Of a stretch of 64,000 bases of DNA, positions 49,462 through 57,414 are shown one piece after another. Numbering within the stretch: the first letter of the stretch is position 1; every line of letters starts with the position of its first letter. The DNA lies in the NCBI RefSeq assembly GCF_011759375.1, contig NZ_JAARML010000004.1, forward strand, positions 434,001 to 498,000, written 5' to 3'. The DNA is from Paraflavitalea devenefica. GTDB taxonomy: Bacteria; Bacteroidota; Bacteroidia; Chitinophagales; Chitinophagaceae. Made by a program: the position numbers and the translations under genes. The notes under the pieces are model-generated. The model saw only the letters and a program-made list of their open reading frames with translations, made no database searches and had not been told where the DNA came from.

Positions 49462-50047
49462 GGTCAATATTGACCTCCCCGACTTCGCTAAGGGCGCTCC
49501 TCGATAGCGTCTACTTTGACCAATTTTTAAAATCAGCAATCTTCCTCAAAACCTTGAAACCTCCCTGTTTTTTCGGCCAGAACAGCACCCAAATCGACGG
49601 TCTCAGGGAGTCAATTTTGCCCTGTCGAAGTCTCTGACACCGGTAGTTTTGAAGGTCTATTTTGACCAGCTTACTCACCTCCCGGGAGCCTCCTTTACTG
49701 CTCAAAAACCTCCTTTTTACCCTTCCTCTACGGCTGAAAAGGTCAGCCAAAGACGGTCAATATTGACTTCCCGGAAGCCGTCAGACAGCTCCTCAAACAA
49801 CGTCTATTTTGTCCCGTTTTAAAAACCGGAAATCTGCCACGAAACCTTGGAACCTCCCTGTTTTTTCGGATTGAACAGCCCCCAAATCGACGGTCACAGG
49901 AAGTCAACTTTGCCCTGCCTAAACAGTCAAACCCGCCGCCCTTGCCAGGTCTATTTTGACCAGCCTATTCACCTCCCCGGAACCGCTTTACAGCAAGTGG
50001 TTATCCTAAATCCCTGGTAACTCTATATTAGTTCGCCAGTAAGAAGT
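49462..50047 (+). repeat. Two tandem 293-bp segments inside the palindrome array
   Basis: 49462-49754 and 49755-50047 align across motifs and spacers. Shared blocks include ACCTCCCTGTTTTTTCGG, CCAAATCGACGGT and TTTTGACCAGC, in the same order and at the same distances. A third, more worn relative starts at 50214. The right copy is interrupted near 50000 by an AT-rich island. Confidence 0.75.
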
Positions 50048-50165
50048 AGGATAATCCAGAGATAATCCACATATACTCCAGAGATATTCCAGAGATATAC
50101 CACCTTTAAAAGGTGTGGAATATCTCTGGAATATTAGAATAGTAATTATTTTTTATATCCTAAAT
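50002..50165. repeat. AT-rich 11-bp-periodic island with hairpin, inside the array
   Basis: The direct repeat TATCCTAAAT occurs at 50002-50011 and 50156-50165, 154 bp (14 x 11) apart. Between them are 11-bp units ending in CCA (GAGATAATCCA, CATATACTCCA, GAGATATTCCA, GAGATATACCA). A near-perfect inverted repeat at 50084-50134 is centred on TTTAAA. The island lengthens one motif interval from about 101 to 266 bp, so it looks inserted. Confidence 0.75.
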
Positions 50166-50843
50166 AAATAGAAACTTAGGTACAGATTACTATAAAGTCT
50201 CCCTTGGAAAAGATGGCTACTTTGACCGGTCTGAGGTCTGCAAAAAGGAGGATTTAGCAGGTCTACTTTGACCAATTTTACAAACTGGAAATCTACCACA
50301 CACGCTCCCATCCTCCTTGTTTTTCCTTCCTAAATGTCTCCAACAAAGCCTCCGAAAAAGGTCAATTTTGACAGTCTGCCGGCGGCCGCAACAAAACCTA
50401 TCAGGTCTATTTCGACCAGAGCATAAGCGCTTCCCAGGCTTCCTGTCAACGTCTATTTTGACAGGCCAAAGCACCTAAAAGCAGCCCTCCTGAACCGCCT
50501 GAGATTTGCATAAAAGCATTCGTTCTTTCCCCTGGCCCTGAATATTTGATTCAAAACCGCCTGGAAAAACCGGCCTTAAAAGGGGCAATTTTGACCTCTC
50601 CAGCAGCGCCGGCAAGCAGCCCCGTTAAGGGCATATTTGACCCTCCCGGGAGACCCTTTCGAAAGGTCAATTTTGACCTCAAAAAACGCCTTAAAAACAG
50701 GGCTGTTTTATACGTCTATTTCGACCACCTCGTTCAGCCTTTCAGGCAGGTAACGACATGGTCAACTTTGACCGCTGAATAATTGATTAAGGGAAGGCAA
50801 AAAGAAGGACATTTAAGACTTACTAAAAGGGGGCATCCAGGGC

Positions 50844-50882
50844 ATAAAAAAACGACCATTTTCGGGATGAAAATGGTCGTTT
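50844..50882. terminator. Strong terminator of the HMA gene
   Basis: AAACGACCATTTT and AAAATGGTCGTTT form a perfect 13-bp stem with a 7-nt loop. On the minus strand it is followed by a T-run, so it ends the pyrE-HMA transcript before the palindrome array. Confidence 0.88.
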
Positions 50883-50917
50883 CGGGACGTTTATTTGCTT
50901 GTCTTATCGGCGCTGTT

Positions 50918-51280
50918 TTAGTGGTCACCGCCTCCCCCGTCTTCGGGTTTCTGGCAACACTTAGGCAGTTTTTTATACGCCTCTGTATCTGCGGTTACAT
51001 CATCAGCATCATAACCGGCATTGGCAATGGCGGTCTTCACATTCTCTATATTGGTCCGGTCGGTAATAAAAGTCACCTTCGTAACCTTCTTCTTAAAGTC
51101 TACATTCACCTTTTGCACGCCATCTTCACGCTTCATGAAGTCTTCAATACGCTTTTTGCAGCTCTCGCACTGAACAGTGGGGGTCTTGATCGTGACTGTT
51201 TGAACAGCTTTCTTTACCTGTCCAAATCCTGTGGTCAGGATGCCGGTAATAGCTACAGCCAAAAGGAAAAGTTTCTTCAT
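50918..51280 (-). CDS. Secreted heavy-metal-associated (HMA) domain protein
   Basis: 120 residues from ATG 51280 (MKKLFLLAVAITGILTTGFGQ, a signal peptide). The single HMA domain (about 30-95) has the metal-binding CxxC in TVQCESCKKRIE, then VNVDFKKKVTKVTF and a closing AIANAGYDADD. The C-terminus has a second cysteine pair (KCCQKPEDGGGGDH) and an acidic/histidine tail. It probably binds copper or a similar ion in the periplasm. It lies 25 bp after pyrE on the same strand, which may simply be read-through. Confidence 0.88.
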   Translation of the reverse strand: MKKLFLLAVAITGILTTGFGQVKKAVQTVTIKTPTVQCESCKKRIEDFMKREDGVQKVNVDFKKKVTKVTFITDRTNIENVKTAIANAGYDADDVTADTEAYKKLPKCCQKPEDGGGGDH

Positions 51281-51305
51281 ACAGACATAGTTTTCCCAAA
51301 TATAA

Positions 51306-51941
51306 CTAATTCCCGCTCCAGTTGCCAGGGTCCTCACGCCACTTTAACAAAACGGCTTGCTGATCGGCAGATACCAGTCCTTTTTCAATGGCCAGATCAA
51401 TCAAAACGGGGTAATTCGTCAGGGAATGGTAGGTAACACCAGCTTTTTCAAAGGCGGCTGCAGCCACCGGAAAGCCATAGGTAAAAATAGATACCATACC
51501 GATCACATTCAATCCGGCTGCTTTCAGTACATCTACTACCTGGAGACTGCTTTTACCCGTAGAGATCAGGTCTTCAATCACCACTACAGGCTGACCGGGG
51601 GTATAAAACCCTTCAATCTGGTTGCCCATGCCATGTTCTTTGGGTTTAGGACGTACATATATATAAGGCAGCTTCAACTGATCGGCGGCCATCGCTCCCC
51701 AGGCAATGCCCGCAGTAGCTACCCCGGCCAGCAAACCTGCATCCGGGAACTTTTCAAAGACCACATTGCACATCTCCGATTTAATAAAATCACGGATATA
51801 CGGAAAAGACAGCACCTTGCGGTTATCGCAATAAATCGGGCTTTTCCAACCCGAAGCCCATGTAAAAGGTTGCCCGGGATTTAATTTAATAGCATTAATT
51901 TGTAAAAGCTTTTCGGCTACCGCCTTTTCATTCTGGGACAT
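51306..51941 (-). CDS. pyrE: Orotate phosphoribosyltransferase
   Basis: 211 residues. PyrE makes orotidine 5'-phosphate from orotate and PRPP in pyrimidine synthesis. Family marks are FTWASGWKSPIYCDNRKVLS near residue 23 (key: WxSGxxSPIYCDNR), the GVATAGIAWGA block, and the PRPP loop VVVIEDLISTGKSSLQ. Length is normal. It is not next to pyrB/pyrR but lies on the same strand 3 kb away. Confidence 0.96.
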   Translation of the reverse strand: MSQNEKAVAEKLLQINAIKLNPGQPFTWASGWKSPIYCDNRKVLSFPYIRDFIKSEMCNVVFEKFPDAGLLAGVATAGIAWGAMAADQLKLPYIYVRPKPKEHGMGNQIEGFYTPGQPVVVIEDLISTGKSSLQVVDVLKAAGLNVIGMVSIFTYGFPVAAAAFEKAGVTYHSLTNYPVLIDLAIEKGLVSADQQAVLLKWREDPGNWSGN

Positions 51942-52002
51942 AAAACGATTTTAGTCAGTCCGGCGAAATTGGCGGTTGAACCGGGAAAATGGAAAATTAT
52001 TT

Positions 52003-52629
52003 ATGCACATCAAGATCTACTTCAACGATAAACCTTTGTTCCTGACGGACGAAATCTCCGCCGATATTGAGCCTTACGCGCATCATGATGATGCAGTATT
52101 AATAGATGAATTCTCCACGCCAGGCGTTAATTCCATGATCCATGAAATGCGGCAGGAGAAAATACATGCCGGCATCTTCCTGCACCATAACCTCGCCGAA
52201 CTGGAAAAGACCTTCCGCAGGAAATTTACCCTGGTACAGGCAGCAGGTGGTCTCGTATTGAACGACAAAGGGGAAATATTAATGATGCTGCGACGTGGTA
52301 AATGGGACCTTCCCAAAGGAAAACTGGACCCCGGAGAATCGCTGGAGCACTGCGCCGTACGGGAAGTACAGGAGGAAACAGGGCTTAAAAAAGTAACGTT
52401 GCAGAAGCCATTAGTCGTAACCTATCATACCTACGATGAGAGTGGCAAGCATATATTGAAAGAGTCGCACTGGTACGGCATGAAAGCACCCGGCAAACAG
52501 GAACTGGTACCCCAGTCGGAAGAGCAGATCACGCAAATAAAATGGGTAACTGCCGCCGAAGTGAAACAATACATCACCAACACCTTCCCTTCTATCATAG
52601 ACGTATTAAAAGCAGGCGGCTTCCTGTAG
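52003..52629 (+). CDS. NUDIX hydrolase
   Basis: 208 residues from ATG 52003 (MHIKIYFNDKPLF). An N-terminal domain of about 70 residues precedes the NUDIX fold. The Nudix box reads GKLDPGESLEHCAVREVQEETGL (key residues G, E, REV, EE, G present), preceded by LMMLRRGKWDLPKGK. Such enzymes cleave nucleoside diphosphates linked to another group; the substrate cannot be told. It is divergent from pyrE and ends 1 bp before the convergent hydrolase gene. Confidence 0.92.
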   Translation: MHIKIYFNDKPLFLTDEISADIEPYAHHDDAVLIDEFSTPGVNSMIHEMRQEKIHAGIFLHHNLAELEKTFRRKFTLVQAAGGLVLNDKGEILMMLRRGKWDLPKGKLDPGESLEHCAVREVQEETGLKKVTLQKPLVVTYHTYDESGKHILKESHWYGMKAPGKQELVPQSEEQITQIKWVTAAEVKQYITNTFPSIIDVLKAGGFL

Positions 52630-52630
52630 A

Positions 52631-53665
52631 TCATTTCTCCAGCCACTTCAGCAGATCATCAATCATCTCCTGCTTATGATTGACTACTTCCTCCTTGCCA
52701 TTCACCAGCTTTACTTCATTAAAAAAATGGTCTGTAGGATATACCTTATACGTGAGGTTCTGCTTACCCAGCCGCAGGAATTCGAGCGGCACATAATCAA
52801 GTCCATAGATCGGTGAATTCTTATCATCACTGCCCACCGCCATAAAAACAGGGATCGTAAGTTGGGTTAACTGGTCCATGGGAACAGTGGTACAATAGCT
52901 GCCCCAGCGCAGGTAGGAATGCCCCTCCCACTCTTTATCCGTAGCTGCCGGATGACGGTAAATATCAGCAAAGACGGCCATCAGGGAATCTATTCTCCTT
53001 TGTGCTTCACGGTGAGTGATCTCTCCTTTGGCAGCCAGCACGCGTTGCGCTGTAAGCCAGTCGTACAACTGGTTTAAGCCGGCTCCTACAATACTGGCGC
53101 AATGTGTCACTCTCTTATTAATAACAGCCAGCCGGGGTACTACCTGTCCGCCTTCCGAATAGCCATACACCACTACCTGTTGTTTATTCACCGGGATCTT
53201 CTTACAGAGATAATTGATCACCCGGGAAGCCGCCTCCGACCGCCAGTACAGGCCGGCGCGCCTGGTATATTCAGCAGAAGGCTTCAGGCGCTCCGCGATG
53301 TCTCCAAAATGTACACTATCGGCATCAATATCCACGGTATCGCAGAAGGGCACACCCGGTTTGCTGATAAATACAACATGGAACCTGTCGGCCAGTTGCA
53401 ATACATCATTATCAAATGAATTGTATACCAGCATTTGCTTCTTCAGGCGTATCAGCGTAGCCAGGGGAAAATGCCCCGAACCGTCCAAGGCCAGCAGTAA
53501 AGGTTTAGTGGAATCTATACCGGATGCAGATACATAAAAATTGATCGTGCCTAACTGTTTATCGGGTATGCTGAAAGCCTTCAGACCATAATCAGCAGGT
53601 TGGGTAGGCTGGGCAAAACAAATGCCTGCCATCATAAGTAGTGCCAGAAGGATAGAAGTTCTCAT
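52631..53665 (-). CDS. Secreted alpha/beta-hydrolase family protein
   Basis: 344 residues with a signal peptide (MMAGICFAQ). The nucleophile elbow is GYSEGG (VVVYGYSEGGQVVPRLAV, near residue 171); the likely acid is in AVGSDDKNSPIY and the histidine in YPTDHFFNEVK. An early ALDGSGHFP loop can supply the oxyanion hole. The family covers peptidases and esterases of dienelactone-hydrolase or S9-like type; substrate unknown. It is followed by the thioesterase-coaD run on the same strand, with a 12-bp gap. Confidence 0.82.
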   Translation of the reverse strand: MRTSILLALLMMAGICFAQPTQPADYGLKAFSIPDKQLGTINFYVSASGIDSTKPLLLALDGSGHFPLATLIRLKKQMLVYNSFDNDVLQLADRFHVVFISKPGVPFCDTVDIDADSVHFGDIAERLKPSAEYTRRAGLYWRSEAASRVINYLCKKIPVNKQQVVVYGYSEGGQVVPRLAVINKRVTHCASIVGAGLNQLYDWLTAQRVLAAKGEITHREAQRRIDSLMAVFADIYRHPAATDKEWEGHSYLRWGSYCTTVPMDQLTQLTIPVFMAVGSDDKNSPIYGLDYVPLEFLRLGKQNLTYKVYPTDHFFNEVKLVNGKEEVVNHKQEMIDDLLKWLEK

Positions 53666-53677
53666 GAATAAGGCGGG

Positions 53678-54103
53678 TTATTTTTTGGGTAATATAGCTA
53701 CGGTAAGCCGGCTGATGCACACCAGTTTCTCTTTATCATCCTGGATCCTGATATCCCATACATGGGTAGTGGCGCCGATATGGATGGGACTCGCCGTTCC
53801 TGTTACAAACCCGGTACGCACACCGCGTACATGATTGGCATTGATCTCCAGCCCTACACAAATAAACTTCGACTGATCAATGACCAATGCAGCAGCAACA
53901 CTCCCCAAAGTCTCGGCCAGCACACAGGAAGCGCCGCCATGCAGCAGGCCATAAGGCTGGTGCGTACGATGATCAACAGGCATACGCCCTTGCAGAAAAT
54001 CGGGGCCTATGGCTGTAAATTCAATGCCTATCTGTTCAGCAATGGTATTATTGCATAAAGGCTGAATATCGTGGGGCTGTATGGATTTGTTGAACCAGAT
54101 CAT
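53678..54103 (-). CDS. PaaI/MenI-like hotdog thioesterase
   Basis: 141 residues, a single hotdog domain. The active-site stretch is QPYGLLHGGASCVLAETLGS, with HGG and the acidic residue (E) of the 4HBT-II/PaaI group. It is close to MenI-type 1,4-dihydroxy-2-naphthoyl-CoA hydrolases of menaquinone synthesis and to PaaI. Gene position between a hydrolase and coaD does not decide the substrate. Confidence 0.88.
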   Translation of the reverse strand: MIWFNKSIQPHDIQPLCNNTIAEQIGIEFTAIGPDFLQGRMPVDHRTHQPYGLLHGGASCVLAETLGSVAAALVIDQSKFICVGLEINANHVRGVRTGFVTGTASPIHIGATTHVWDIRIQDDKEKLVCISRLTVAILPKK

Positions 54104-54117
54104 GCAGGTTTCCGGAT

Positions 54118-54606
54118 TCAGATTTCGTACTTCTTTCTTTGCTCCAGGGTTCTGGCTACTACATCGGGAAGGAACTTCATCACATCGCCGCCGTTCCTTA
54201 ATACATCCCGTACCAGCGTGGAAGCTACCGAGGTGAATTGTGGCAGGCAGGTAAGAAATATCGTTTCTATATTATTGTCCAGGCTGCGGTTCATATCCGC
54301 GATCGCCTTTTCATATTCAAAGTCGTTCACGTAGCGGATACCCCGCACAATAAAATTAGCCCCTACCTTCTGACAGCATTCTACTGTCAGTCCTTCATAC
54401 AATACAGCGCTTACCTTGGGCATATCTTTATAGATCTCCTCTATCCAACTGATCCGTTGTTCATCCGAAAACATGGGAGTCTTATTGATATTGCGGCCGA
54501 TACCGATCACCAGCTTGTCAAACAAAGGCAATGCCCGGTTAATAATGTCTAGGTGACCAATAGTGATGGGGTCAAATGTACCGGGAAATAAGGCAATTCG
54601 TTGCAT
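54118..54606 (-). CDS. coaD: Pantetheine-phosphate adenylyltransferase
   Basis: 162 residues. It joins ATP to 4'-phosphopantetheine in CoA synthesis. The nucleotidyltransferase motif is TIGH in LFPGTFDPITIGHLDII, with FIVRGIRYVNDFEYE in the middle and the second ATP motif ASTLVRDVL near residue 130. Length is typical. It lies 14 bp upstream of the thioesterase gene. Confidence 0.96.
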   Translation of the reverse strand: MQRIALFPGTFDPITIGHLDIINRALPLFDKLVIGIGRNINKTPMFSDEQRISWIEEIYKDMPKVSAVLYEGLTVECCQKVGANFIVRGIRYVNDFEYEKAIADMNRSLDNNIETIFLTCLPQFTSVASTLVRDVLRNGGDVMKFLPDVVARTLEQRKKYEI

Positions 54607-54668
54607 AAGTAGATTTTAAGGACCAGGTGGCTCAACGCTCCATATCCGGGGCACAGAACGCAATATAC

Positions 54669-55604
54669 TTAATTCATGCTTCCCCTTCCGCCCGACAGCA
54701 GGTACAAAGCGGCCATGCGTACAGCAACGCCATTTTCCACCTGTTGCAGGATAATAGATTGCTTGCTGTCTGCCACATCACTGTCCAGCTCCACGCCGCG
54801 GTTAATAGGCCCGGGGTGCATTACCACCACTTCTTTATTAAGGCTGTCCAGCAGACGTTTATTAATACCATAAGCCAGGCTGTATTCACGCAGGGAAGAA
54901 AAGAGTACCTGGTTCTGCCGTTCCAGTTGTATGCGCAGCACATTGGCCACATCGCACCATTCCAGCGCCTTCTTCAGGTTATATTCCACCCGTACATCAA
55001 AGGCCTCTTTAATATATTTGGGGATCAGTGTGGGCGGACCTGCTACCATTACTTCTGCACCCATCTTTTTAAGCAGGTAAATATTGCTCATCGCCACACG
55101 GGAGTGCATAATATCGCCGATAATGGCCACCTTCAGTCCTTCCAGTTTGCCCAGCTTCTCCCGCATGGAAAAAGCGTCGAGCAGGCCTTGTGTAGGATGT
55201 TCATTAATACCATCGCCGGCATTGATAATGGCAGCGGGGATATGCCTGGCCAGGAAGTGGGGGGCGCCGCTGGCGCTATGCCGCATCACCACCATATCCA
55301 CCTTCATGGATAATATATTATTCACGGTGTCCAGCAACGTTTCGCCTTTGGAAACAGAGGAGCCGCTCGCTGTAAAATTGATCGTATCTGCGCTGAGGCG
55401 TTTTTCTGCCAGTTCGAAGGAGATTCGGGTACGGGTAGAGTTCTCGTAAAATAAATTAACGATCGTCACATCCCGGAGGGAGGGAACTTTTTTGATGGGC
55501 CGCTGCAATACTTCTTTGAATTCCGTAGCGGTATCTAAGATAAGCTGGATGTCTTGCCGGGTAAGATCCCTGATGCCGAGCAGATGTTTAACTGAAAGTT
55601 GCAT
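54669..55604 (-). CDS. pyrB: Aspartate carbamoyltransferase catalytic subunit
   Basis: 311 residues from ATG 55604 (MQLSVKHLLGIRDLTRQD); an earlier in-frame ATG adds ten odd residues. It catalyses the committed step of pyrimidine synthesis. The carbamoyl-phosphate site is S56-T-R-T (FYENSTRTRISFELAEKRL), the mobile loop SKGE is at 85-88, and HPTQGLLDAF and HPGPINRGVELDS are present. No pyrI regulatory subunit gene is adjacent. pyrR lies 69 bp upstream on the same strand. Confidence 0.96.
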   Translation of the reverse strand: MQLSVKHLLGIRDLTRQDIQLILDTATEFKEVLQRPIKKVPSLRDVTIVNLFYENSTRTRISFELAEKRLSADTINFTASGSSVSKGETLLDTVNNILSMKVDMVVMRHSASGAPHFLARHIPAAIINAGDGINEHPTQGLLDAFSMREKLGKLEGLKVAIIGDIMHSRVAMSNIYLLKKMGAEVMVAGPPTLIPKYIKEAFDVRVEYNLKKALEWCDVANVLRIQLERQNQVLFSSLREYSLAYGINKRLLDSLNKEVVVMHPGPINRGVELDSDVADSKQSIILQQVENGVAVRMAALYLLSGGRGSMN

Positions 55605-55673
55605 GTCGGGCAGCAAAATTAGGGCAAAATACAATAAGGTACAAAATAAGGTATCGCACAGGATACTAACATC

Positions 55674-56195
55674 TTATAACAACACAACTTCCTCTTTTCC
55701 ATCCCTTTCCTTCCAGAATACTTTTACTTTCTGCGAAACAATGGAGTCAATGGATTTGCCCACATAATCGGCCTGTATGGGAAGCTGGCGGCTGAAACGG
55801 CGGTCAATTAGGATGCATAACTCTACCTTGGCAGGCCGTCCAAAACCAAGCAGGGCATCCAATGCCGCCCGGATCGTACGCCCGGTGTACAGTACATCAT
55901 CAATAATCACCACGTTCCTGCCTTCTATGCTGAAGGGGATATCTGTATGGTTGGGGGCATGCAGGGAATTGCGGATATCATCCCGGTAAAAAGTAATGTC
56001 CAGTTTACCATACTTCACTACACCGGCAGGTACCAGCTCACGTATCTCCCGTACGATCTGATCAGAAACAAAAATCCCCCGGGGCTGAATACCGATCAAC
56101 ACCGTATTCTCAAGGTTTATGTGATTTTCCAGTATCTGGTGGCCCAGGCGCTTGATGGTAATAGCCAGTTGCTGTTCGTTCAATACCGTTTTCAT
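55674..56195 (-). CDS. pyrR: PyrR regulator / uracil phosphoribosyltransferase
   Basis: 173 residues. The PRPP-binding loop is VVIIDDVLYTGRTIRAALDAL, and the IGIQPRGIFVSDQI start and the QADYVGKSIDS region are typical. PyrR senses UMP and controls pyr mRNA by attenuation in Gram-positives; in Bacteroidota the RNA-binding role is less certain. Its place directly upstream of pyrB fits a role in control of pyrimidine genes. I see no clear attenuator in the 69-bp pyrR-pyrB gap. Confidence 0.93.
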   Translation of the reverse strand: MKTVLNEQQLAITIKRLGHQILENHINLENTVLIGIQPRGIFVSDQIVREIRELVPAGVVKYGKLDITFYRDDIRNSLHAPNHTDIPFSIEGRNVVIIDDVLYTGRTIRAALDALLGFGRPAKVELCILIDRRFSRQLPIQADYVGKSIDSIVSQKVKVFWKERDGKEEVVLL

Positions 56196-56270
56196 GTCAT
56201 AAATATTAATCTCTTCAAAGCCACCCGGATTACGGCAGGACCCTTAAAAAGAAAAATTTCCATAAAAATA

Positions 56271-56300
56271 AGAAACCACTGCCATTGGCAGTGGTTTTCT
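56271..56300 (-). terminator. Terminator after the outer-membrane barrel gene
   Basis: AGAAAACCACTGCC and GGCAGTGGTTTCT form a 13-bp stem with a 3-nt loop; T-rich sequence follows on the minus strand. Confidence 0.88.
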
Positions 56301-56335
56301 CTAAAAGAATATGTATAAGCTTTGGTAGCCTCTTT

Positions 56336-56899
56336 TTAATTCAACCTGTAAGCCACGCCTATCTGCAGTACCCTGTTGTGCCCAGTACCAGGATGATCCC
56401 ATATGTCCGTCAGCCCCAGGTTCCAGCGGATACCTGCACTGGCCTGCTTCGTGAACTGGAATCCGGCGCCAAATGCCCAGGACAGGTCAAAGCCCTTATA
56501 ATTATCGGTGACAGTATGTACCCTGCCATCTTCCTTCAACTTGGCATTGATCAAAAAACCAAATTGGGGGCCTGTTTCAGCATAGAACCCGGAAGGATGA
56601 TTATACTGGCCCAGCACCGGTATATTGAGGTAATTAAGCCTGTACTTATGATCATCTCCCTCATCTTCTATCTTGGCACCCTGGCGGGAAAATACCAGCT
56701 CAGGCTGCACACTAAAATGATTGGCCAGGGGGAAATTTGCGAAAGCACCTGCATAAAAACTAAGCTTCATGTCATTGAAGTCATCCCCATCACCAACAAT
56801 ATTGGCAAAATTAAATCCGCTCTTTACACCAAACTTTACCTGCGCCTGCCCTGCCATAAAAGCAACCGCACATACGATCAATAAGAAAACCTTTTTCAT
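56336..56899 (-). CDS. Small outer-membrane beta-barrel protein (porin-like)
   Basis: 187 residues. A signal peptide (AFMAGQAQ) is followed by an eight-strand-type barrel with VKFGVKSGFNFANI at the start, FSVQPELVFSRQGAKI, LNIPVLGQYNHPSGFYAETGPQFG (key: YAETGPQFG) and the C-terminal IGVAYRLN. This is the PRTRC/opacity-like OMP_b-brl_2 pattern common in Bacteroidota. No specific role can be given. Confidence 0.9.
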   Translation of the reverse strand: MKKVFLLIVCAVAFMAGQAQVKFGVKSGFNFANIVGDGDDFNDMKLSFYAGAFANFPLANHFSVQPELVFSRQGAKIEDEGDDHKYRLNYLNIPVLGQYNHPSGFYAETGPQFGFLINAKLKEDGRVHTVTDNYKGFDLSWAFGAGFQFTKQASAGIRWNLGLTDIWDHPGTGHNRVLQIGVAYRLN

Positions 56900-57300
56900 G
56901 ACTTTTTATTTATCCGGAGCACTATCTCCGGAATGGTTAAGAATTTGAGGCGCAAAACTATAGTAAAAAACCTACTGTATCATACAATAAGGTGATTTTA
57001 CTAATGGCAAGCAAACAAACCGCCTCAATAACGGGAAACTAAGTAAAATATTATGGCAGGCAGGGCAAAATACCCGTATACGTGCGGGTTTCTGTTAGGA
57101 TTCCCGACCAAATAATAACCCACTTGTTAAATATTGATCAGTAAGGCTCAATGTATTATATAAGCGTCCACCCCAACCTATACATGAAAAGTTCAACTAT
57201 ACATATACTGCATGAATTGAAGAATAATGAGTATAAACTACACAAACCACCCGGATATAATAGTATACCATGTTTCACCTACACTAACAATCCGGCATAG

Positions 57301-57331
57301 TTGTATAAAATAATTTGCAGCGTTTATACAA
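57301..57331. promoter_or_regulatory. Possible operator: 9-bp inverted repeat
   Basis: TTGTATAAA at 57301-57309 and TTTATACAA at 57323-57331 are exact complements, 22 bp centre to centre (about two helical turns). They lie just upstream of the predicted promoter of the barrel gene at 57415. Confidence 0.5.
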
Positions 57332-57373
57332 TAAAAACTTATTTATTCCTTTTTTATATCAAACTGTTACAAT

Positions 57374-57381
57374 TAGCTTTG
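57374..57381 (+). promoter_or_regulatory. Predicted -7 box of the barrel gene at 57415
   Basis: TAGCTTTG fully matches TAnnTTTG. A weak -33 (TTTT) lies 19 bp upstream. Confidence 0.6.
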
Positions 57382-57414
57382 CATTCAAATTCTTATTAAC
57401 CTAAAAAACAAAAA

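Larger units (their letters stand above)
48399..50773 (+). repeat. Phased array of about 31 copies of a 14-bp palindrome
   Basis: The consensus is GGTCWANTTTGACC. Hand-read starts: 48399 (reverse orientation), 48541, 48642, 48741, 48787, 48877, 48978, 49079, 49125, 49226, 49272, 49317, 49362, 49462, 49508, 49609, 49654, 49755, 49801, 49902, 49948, 50214, 50260, 50360, 50404, 50450, 50583, 50629, 50665, 50713, 50760. Positions 2 (G), 4 (C) and 13 (C) are invariant; position 11 (G) varies once. Steps are almost always 44-46 or 99-101 bp. The T-rich half faces right in all non-symmetric copies after the first. No open frame in the stretch looks like a gene. Not a CRISPR: there are no cas genes and the repeat is too short. 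It is most likely a protein-binding array. Confidence 0.9.
56900..57414. other. AT-rich gene-free stretch between two barrel genes
   Basis: 515 bp with no supported gene. It holds the divergent leaders of the two barrel genes, the inverted repeat at 57301-57331, and a -7 box at 57374. Several short ATACAT/TATACA phrases occur between 57150 and 57260, with no clear order. Confidence 0.45.

Noticed and set aside
48399..50773. The palindrome array as a CRISPR array
   Set aside because: The repeat is 14 bp and palindromic, spacers come in two lengths and some are related by duplication, and no cas genes are near.
48399..50773. Array motifs as promoters, since CAnnTTTG resembles the -7 box TAnnTTTG
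   Set aside because: The first base is wrong in most copies, no -33 box lies 19-20 bp upstream, and the 46/101-bp spacing does not fit a promoter.
48440..50782. Open frames of 60-130 codons inside the array
   Set aside because: They run through the palindromes, have no homology I can recognise, no consistent start signals, and equal frames occur on both strands.
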